Origin: Methanosarcinales archaeon
GTDB lineage: Archaea; Halobacteriota; Methanosarcinia; Methanosarcinales; Methanogasteraceae
Length of the DNA stretch: 9,906 bases
Direction: 5' to 3'
Assembly (NCBI GenBank): GCA_030672605.1
Contig: DAOVGE010000129.1
Coordinates: 1 to 9,906, forward strand
The notes under the pieces were generated by a model, which saw only the letters and a program-made list of their open reading frames with translations, did not search any database and had not been told where the DNA came from. The position numbers and the translations under genes were made by a program. Below are positions 6,190 through 9,906 of the stretch, piece by piece (position 1 is the first letter of the stretch; each line of letters begins with the position of its first letter).

Positions 6190-8844
6190 TTGGGCGTTAA
6201 CATAGTGAACATACGAAACTTAAACGACATCAGAATACGGACGAAACTGATGGCGATCTGCATCCTGCTCGTTGCAATTCCGGTCATAGTACTCGGATAC
6301 GTGAGTTACAACACTGCAAAGGATGGGATGAATGAACAATCGGAGGTAATGCTCCAGCAGCAGGCATTGATCGTCAAAGGAGAGGTTGCGAGCAGTTATG
6401 AGATGCTCATGGAGAAACTGAAGAGCGATCTCGGGATTGCGCGGTCGCAATACCAGGAACGTCTCAAATTCGCGAACGCAAGAGTAAAAAGAGCGGCAGA
6501 GGATCCGGGTGTGGTAAGCTCATTTAACAATCCTGATGAACTGCATATCGTGCTCAAGGATCTTACAAAGTGGGGGAATCCCGACTTTCTTACGGTAACT
6601 GACACCAGCGGAAAGGTGATTGCGCGGGCGAGAAGCACAAAGACCGGGGATACGTTCGTTCCTGATCTGGTACGCAAGGGAACGTCCGGCGGGTTTGCAG
6701 CAACAGAGATAATCGCTTCTGAGTACATCGCAAACGAGGGATTGTCGGCACAAGTGGATATGGCAAACAACAAGGATGGTATGGCGCTCACCGCGGTATA
6801 TCCGATCGTCGTCGATGAGAAGACAGTTGGAACAGTCGTTGGAGGATATCTCCTGAACCGCAACTACGCAATCGTCGATTCCGTGAAAGAAGCGGTTGGC
6901 GGAACCGCAACGATCTTTCAGGGTGATCTCAGGATATCTACAAACGTGCAGAAGACCGACGGGAGCAGGGCTGTTGGAACAACGGTATCAGATACTGTAC
7001 GGAGTGCGGTTCTCGGTAGTGGAACCACGTACTACGGCAAGGCATGGGTTGTGAACGCCTGGTACCAGACCGCTTACGAGCCAATCAAGGACTCAAGCGG
7101 AAAAGTCATAGGCATACTCTATGTCGGCGTCCAGCAGGGGGTGTTTCAGGACTCGATGATGAACGGGCTTTCCGGGATTGTGATCGGGAAGACCGGCTAC
7201 ATCTACATCCTCGATACCGAAGGGAACTATGTCCTCTCAAAGGATCGGGGGAGGGATGGCGAGAACATCTGGAATGCGCAGGATGCGTCCGGAACCTACT
7301 TCATCCAGGAGATCTGCAACAACGGAAAAGCATTGAAAGGCGATGAGACTTATATCCAGCACTATCCGTGGCAGAACAAGGGCGAAGGCTCGGCGAGAAT
7401 GAAGATTGCGGGGATCGCGTACGTGCCAGAGTTTGACTGGGTGATCGGAGCCAGTTGTTATCAGGACGACTTTTCCGACCCGATAACAAGGGTTAGGAAC
7501 GTGACGATCCTTGTATGCATACTTGCGATCATCCTCGGGACGCTTGTTGCATACTTCTTTGCAAACACGATCACAAAACCATTAAACGACCTTATGATCG
7601 GCGCAAACAAGATCAAGGACGGTGACTTCGACTACGACATCAAGGTCGAATCAAACGACGAACTCGGAGATCTCGCACGCACGTTTGAGGAAATGAAGAG
7701 CGGCTTGCAGGGAATCGTTACTGAAACGATCAGGGTTGCAAAGGAGACGCAGAACGGAAACCTCGATGCACGAGCCAGTGTCCAGGCAAAGGGCGAACTA
7801 AATGACCTTGTTGTGAACATGAACGCGATGCTCGAAGCTGTCGTCATTCCAATGCGCGAGAACGTAAGGATCGTGAACGCGTATTCCCAGGGAAAGCTCG
7901 GTACAAGGGTACAGATTGAGACCGCGGGTGAGTTTACACAGCTTGCGGAGACGCTTGATCAGTTCGGTGAGGATCTGCAGGCGATCATCGCAGAAGCAGG
8001 AAGGATTGCGGGAAGTGCTGCTGAAGGGGATCTCACAGTGAAGGCTGAGATCGATGCGAAAGGCGATTACAGAGAGCTTATAAACTCCATAGTTGCACTC
8101 CAGGGCGTCCTCTCAGATACTGTTGTGAATGCTAAAGCCGTCTCAAAAAAGGTGCTCGGAACAGCAGAAGGACTCGCAGGAGCGGCAGAGGAGATGAACG
8201 CCGGAATGGAACAGCTCGCATCCGCTTCAATGGAGGTTGCCGAGGGCTCGCAGAAACTTTCAGAACTTGCACAGACAGCGGCACATGACATCGAGAGCAT
8301 GTCAGCACAGATCGAGCAGACATCTGCGAACGCAAGCAGATCAAGGGAGAAAGCCGATGACGCTGTTCAGATATCCAGCGAGGTTCAGGATGCGGCAAAT
8401 GAGACGCTCGAGGGTCTTGCGCATATCCAGGAGGGTGTTGCAAAGACGTCTGATACGGTCGAGATGAACATCGCAATCGAGAAGGTCGGTGACATGGGCG
8501 AGGTCATAACCGATGTCGCTGATCAGACGAATATGCTGGGCTTGAACGCGGCAATCGAAGCCGCAAGAGCTGGCGAAGCCGGACGGGGCTTTGCGGTTGT
8601 TGCCGATGCGGTAAAGAACCTTGCAGAGAAGGTGAAGGAAGCAGCAGCCGAGTCTGCTGTTGCTGTTGAGCATATCCAGGAGTCTGGTGGGAACGCAATA
8701 TCAGCAACCGGAACGGCTGTTGATGAGTCAGCAAAAGGCGGAGAACTCCTGCACACGACACTGGACGGCGTCGACAGGACGGTTGTGGCGATGGGCGAGG
8801 TGAGCACAATGGTGCGGAGATTGATTCGGGCACCAGAGCGATAA
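6190..8844 (+). CDS. Methyl-accepting chemotaxis protein, frameshifted near its 3' end
   Basis: This frame encodes 884 residues of a membrane chemoreceptor. TM1 lies at about 18-38. An extracellular sensor follows that resembles a Cache3-Cache2 fusion: about 50-318, ending in GKVIGILYVGV, then 325-425 with GKTGYIYILDTEGNYVLS and FDWVIGASC. TM2 is at about 436-458 and a HAMP domain at 459-511 (ITKPLNDLMIGANKIKDGDF). Further HAMP-like units with recurring GNLDAR, GKLGTRV and GDLTVKAEI motifs continue to about 650. The signalling hairpin tip reads DQTNMLGLNAAIEAARAGE (778-796) and GRGFAVVADAVKNLAE (798-813). The normal coiled coil stops after EVSTMV (870-875); what follows, up to the TAA at 8842, is out of frame, and the true helix continues one frame over (to 9071). 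An in-frame TAG at 6160 limits the start to TTG 6190 or GTG 6205; neither has a good ribosome site. CheW follows directly. Confidence 0.9.
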   Translation: MGVNIVNIRNLNDIRIRTKLMAICILLVAIPVIVLGYVSYNTAKDGMNEQSEVMLQQQALIVKGEVASSYEMLMEKLKSDLGIARSQYQERLKFANARVKRAAEDPGVVSSFNNPDELHIVLKDLTKWGNPDFLTVTDTSGKVIARARSTKTGDTFVPDLVRKGTSGGFAATEIIASEYIANEGLSAQVDMANNKDGMALTAVYPIVVDEKTVGTVVGGYLLNRNYAIVDSVKEAVGGTATIFQGDLRISTNVQKTDGSRAVGTTVSDTVRSAVLGSGTTYYGKAWVVNAWYQTAYEPIKDSSGKVIGILYVGVQQGVFQDSMMNGLSGIVIGKTGYIYILDTEGNYVLSKDRGRDGENIWNAQDASGTYFIQEICNNGKALKGDETYIQHYPWQNKGEGSARMKIAGIAYVPEFDWVIGASCYQDDFSDPITRVRNVTILVCILAIILGTLVAYFFANTITKPLNDLMIGANKIKDGDFDYDIKVESNDELGDLARTFEEMKSGLQGIVTETIRVAKETQNGNLDARASVQAKGELNDLVVNMNAMLEAVVIPMRENVRIVNAYSQGKLGTRVQIETAGEFTQLAETLDQFGEDLQAIIAEAGRIAGSAAEGDLTVKAEIDAKGDYRELINSIVALQGVLSDTVVNAKAVSKKVLGTAEGLAGAAEEMNAGMEQLASASMEVAEGSQKLSELAQTAAHDIESMSAQIEQTSANASRSREKADDAVQISSEVQDAANETLEGLAHIQEGVAKTSDTVEMNIAIEKVGDMGEVITDVADQTNMLGLNAAIEAARAGEAGRGFAVVADAVKNLAEKVKEAAAESAVAVEHIQESGGNAISATGTAVDESAKGGELLHTTLDGVDRTVVAMGEVSTMVRRLIRAPER

Positions 8845-8852
8845 GCGAGGTT

Positions 8853-9071
8853 GTGGAGAAGGTTGTTGCCGCAATCGACGAGGTTGCGAGCGTATCCGAA
8901 GAGAGCGCATCCGCATCGGAGGAGAGTTCGTCATCTGTACAGGAGCAGACCTCGGCAATACAGGAACTGACAGCGGAAGCGCAGGGACTCTCGGATATTG
9001 CAAACGAGTTGGCGGATGAGCTGAACAGATTCAAGGTAAATGATAGGGGGTCAGAAGAATATGGGCAATGA
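8853..9071 (+). CDS. C-terminal part of the same chemoreceptor after the frameshift
   Basis: This frame continues the receptor's C-terminal signalling helix. Read from about 8817 it gives EIDSGTRAISEVVEKVV, then SVSEESASASEESSSSVQEQ, a classic end-of-helix pattern for chemoreceptors with EQ/EE methylation-type pairs, and ends in DELNRFKV plus a short tail. The GTG at 8853 is only the first possible start in the frame; nothing suggests independent translation. Joined to the upstream frame by restoring one base near 8811-8820, the receptor would be about 960 residues long. The break is either a sequencing or assembly error or a real loss-of-function mutation. Confidence 0.8.
   Translation: MEKVVAAIDEVASVSEESASASEESSSSVQEQTSAIQELTAEAQGLSDIANELADELNRFKVNDRGSEEYGQ
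9045..9050 (+). promoter_or_regulatory. Possible ribosome binding site of cheW
   Basis: The purine run aggggg lies 10 bases before ATG 9061, inside the end of the receptor gene. It supports 9061 over the in-frame ATG at 9040, which would add seven residues not expected in a CheW. Confidence 0.4.
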
Positions 9072-9504
9072 AGAAGCAATCCTCGTAGCATTCACGCTTT
9101 CGGACGGATTGTACGGGGTTGAGGTTGAACAGGTGAGGGAGATAACCGCGATGCGGGACGTCTCGCCTGTTCCGAACTCGCCTGACTATGTACTCGGCGT
9201 AACCAATCTCAGGGGTCAGGTAACAACCGTTACCGACCTCAAGAAACGCCTCGGTTCCATGAGTTCGGAAGAACCGGGTAAGAACTCGAGGATTATTATA
9301 GTCGAATCAGATGACGCTCCGGTCGGAATGGCTGTTGACTCGGTGCGCGAGGTGATGCGGATGCCGAGGGACAAGATAGACTCGGTGCCGGACGTCGTGA
9401 GCGACTTCGATGTTGAGGCTAAGTACACGAGAGGTATAGGTAAGCTGAAGAACGGGGAACTGATCGTGCTTCTGGATATGGTGAAGATACTCGCAGAGGA
9501 GTGA
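9061..9504 (+). CDS. cheW: CheW, chemotaxis coupling protein
   Basis: This 147-residue cytoplasmic adaptor links chemoreceptors to the CheA histidine kinase. It has a complete CheW domain: LVAFTLSDGLYGVEVEQVRE (8-27), the PVPNSPDYVLGVTNLRGQV block (38-56) with the conserved NLRG turn, TDLKKRLG, then IIIVESDDAPVGMAVDSVRE (80-99) and a C-terminal GELIVLLDMVKIL. The length is standard for a single-domain CheW. It overlaps the end of the receptor frame by 11 bases, which indicates an operon and likely translational coupling. The partner is almost certainly the receptor just upstream. No CheA, CheY, CheB, CheR or archaellum gene is in the window, so the kinase must be encoded elsewhere. Confidence 0.95.
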   Translation: MGNEEAILVAFTLSDGLYGVEVEQVREITAMRDVSPVPNSPDYVLGVTNLRGQVTTVTDLKKRLGSMSSEEPGKNSRIIIVESDDAPVGMAVDSVREVMRMPRDKIDSVPDVVSDFDVEAKYTRGIGKLKNGELIVLLDMVKILAEE

Positions 9505-9660
9505 TTGCGAGGGGGGTGGGGGTAGATTTGGGTGCCGTAGCGGATGCTATAGATTGAAAGGAAGTGTTCCGAAACTTCGTCAGGGGTATTTTTATCCGGA
9601 TTCAATATTCTCAGGATCGTCTTTAGGGACTTGCTCAATATTGTGTGAGTATCCGCATAA

Positions 9661-9712
9661 AACCACGAGATTAACACAGAAATCTTGTGGAAATCTGTGT
9701 AATCTTGTGGTT
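9661..9712. repeat. Hairpin-forming intergenic repeat
   Basis: The left arm 9661-9680 (aaccacgagattaacacaga) is an imperfect inverted match to the right arm 9694-9712 (tctgtgtaatcttgtggtt), differing by one missing base and one mismatch that still pairs as G-U in RNA. The 10-mer aatcttgtgg is also present twice in direct orientation (9681-9690, 9701-9710). Sequences of this 'aaccac-agatt-acacaga' type are common dispersed intergenic repeats in prokaryotes. Confidence 0.7.
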
Positions 9713-9780
9713 CATATCACAAGTTATTGGGATGTACGATATCCGCATATATACTTCACACCGCCACAACTTGAGCTTGT

Positions 9781-9818
9781 TCAAACCTCTGAAACCGTAA
9801 TGTGAGCAAAGAGTCGAG
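9781..9818. repeat. Dispersed intergenic repeat, copy 2
   Basis: This segment matches 1685-1722 at 31 of 38 positions in the same orientation, sharing tgaaaccgta and tgtgagcaa. It lies about 70 bases after the hairpin repeat, while copy 1 follows its own inverted repeat, so the two regions have a similar order of parts. Confidence 0.65.
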
Positions 9819-9906
9819 TTCTTCTGGCACTGTTCAAAAATCCAGTGATAGCCGAACATTGTACCTCATTCTCACATCATTTTCACCATGTTGCAGGTGG
9901 TAAAAC

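Larger units (their letters stand above)
9505..9906. other. Non-coding region after cheW
   Basis: No protein-coding gene can be supported in these 400 bases. They contain a G-rich tract (9511-9532), a T run at 9589-9593 that might end the operon transcript, a hairpin-forming repeat (9661-9712), an AT-rich TATA-like site (catatatac, 9746-9754) and the second copy of the dispersed repeat (9781-9818). An ATG at 9888 leaves too little sequence before the window edge to judge. Confidence 0.55.

Noticed and set aside
8504..9091. Minus-strand ORF (195 codons) opposite the receptor C-terminus
   Set aside because: It mirrors Ser/Ala/Glu-rich coiled-coil codons and gives a low-complexity Ser/Leu/Arg/Gln product; the plus-strand receptor explains the region.
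9746..9906. TATA-like site and ATG at 9888 as the start of another gene
   Set aside because: Only six codons remain before the window ends, and the ATG is over 100 bases from the expected transcription start, so no gene can be supported.

Overview
The window looks like chromosomal DNA of a euryarchaeon related to methanogens (broadly Methanosarcinales, Methanomicrobia, Syntrophoarchaeia or ANME-like lineages). This is inferred from archaeal TATA elements placed about 25-30 bases upstream of likely transcription starts, some apparently leaderless or TTG/GTG-started genes, a GGAGG ribosome site, and the gene mix: an exported CobN-type chelatase, an archaeal BofA-family membrane protein, a coiled-coil acylphosphatase and a Cache-domain chemoreceptor with CheW. 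No rRNA, tRNA, CRISPR array, integrase or transposase was seen.

Layout. Bases 1-1241 (minus strand) hold the first 413 residues of a CobN/BchH-family chelatase with a signal peptide; the gene runs off the left edge. Bases 1253-1955 are a long non-coding stretch with a tandem and inverted 'ttgcg/cgcaaag' repeat and a dispersed repeat whose relative lies at the far right end. Bases 1956-4682 (plus) encode a large two-barrel peptidase U32 family protein of the RlhA type. A doubtful 46-residue ORF overlaps its stop. Then come a BofA-family protein (4813-5082) and an acylphosphatase with a repeat-rich coiled-coil tail (5292-5981). A strong TATA element at 6085-6093 precedes a methyl-accepting chemotaxis protein (6190 to 9071), which is split by an apparent one-base frameshift near 8811-8842. 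CheW (9061-9504) follows with an 11-base overlap. The last 400 bases are non-coding and contain a G-rich tract, a hairpin-forming repeat and the second copy of the dispersed repeat.

How the genes work together. The receptor and CheW form a clear functional pair: the receptor senses a ligand outside the cell, and CheW links it to a CheA kinase that is not in the window. The U32 protein is probably an Fe-S-dependent RNA hydroxylase-type enzyme rather than a protease. The BofA-like and acylphosphatase genes appear to have separate roles. The chelatase is transcribed divergently from the rest and, from its signal peptide and many N-glycosylation sequons, is predicted to work outside the cytoplasmic membrane.

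No wholly new multi-gene system is evident. The most unusual points are the exported, sequon-rich CobN-like protein, the internally duplicated acylphosphatase fusion, the frameshifted receptor and the paired intergenic repeats.
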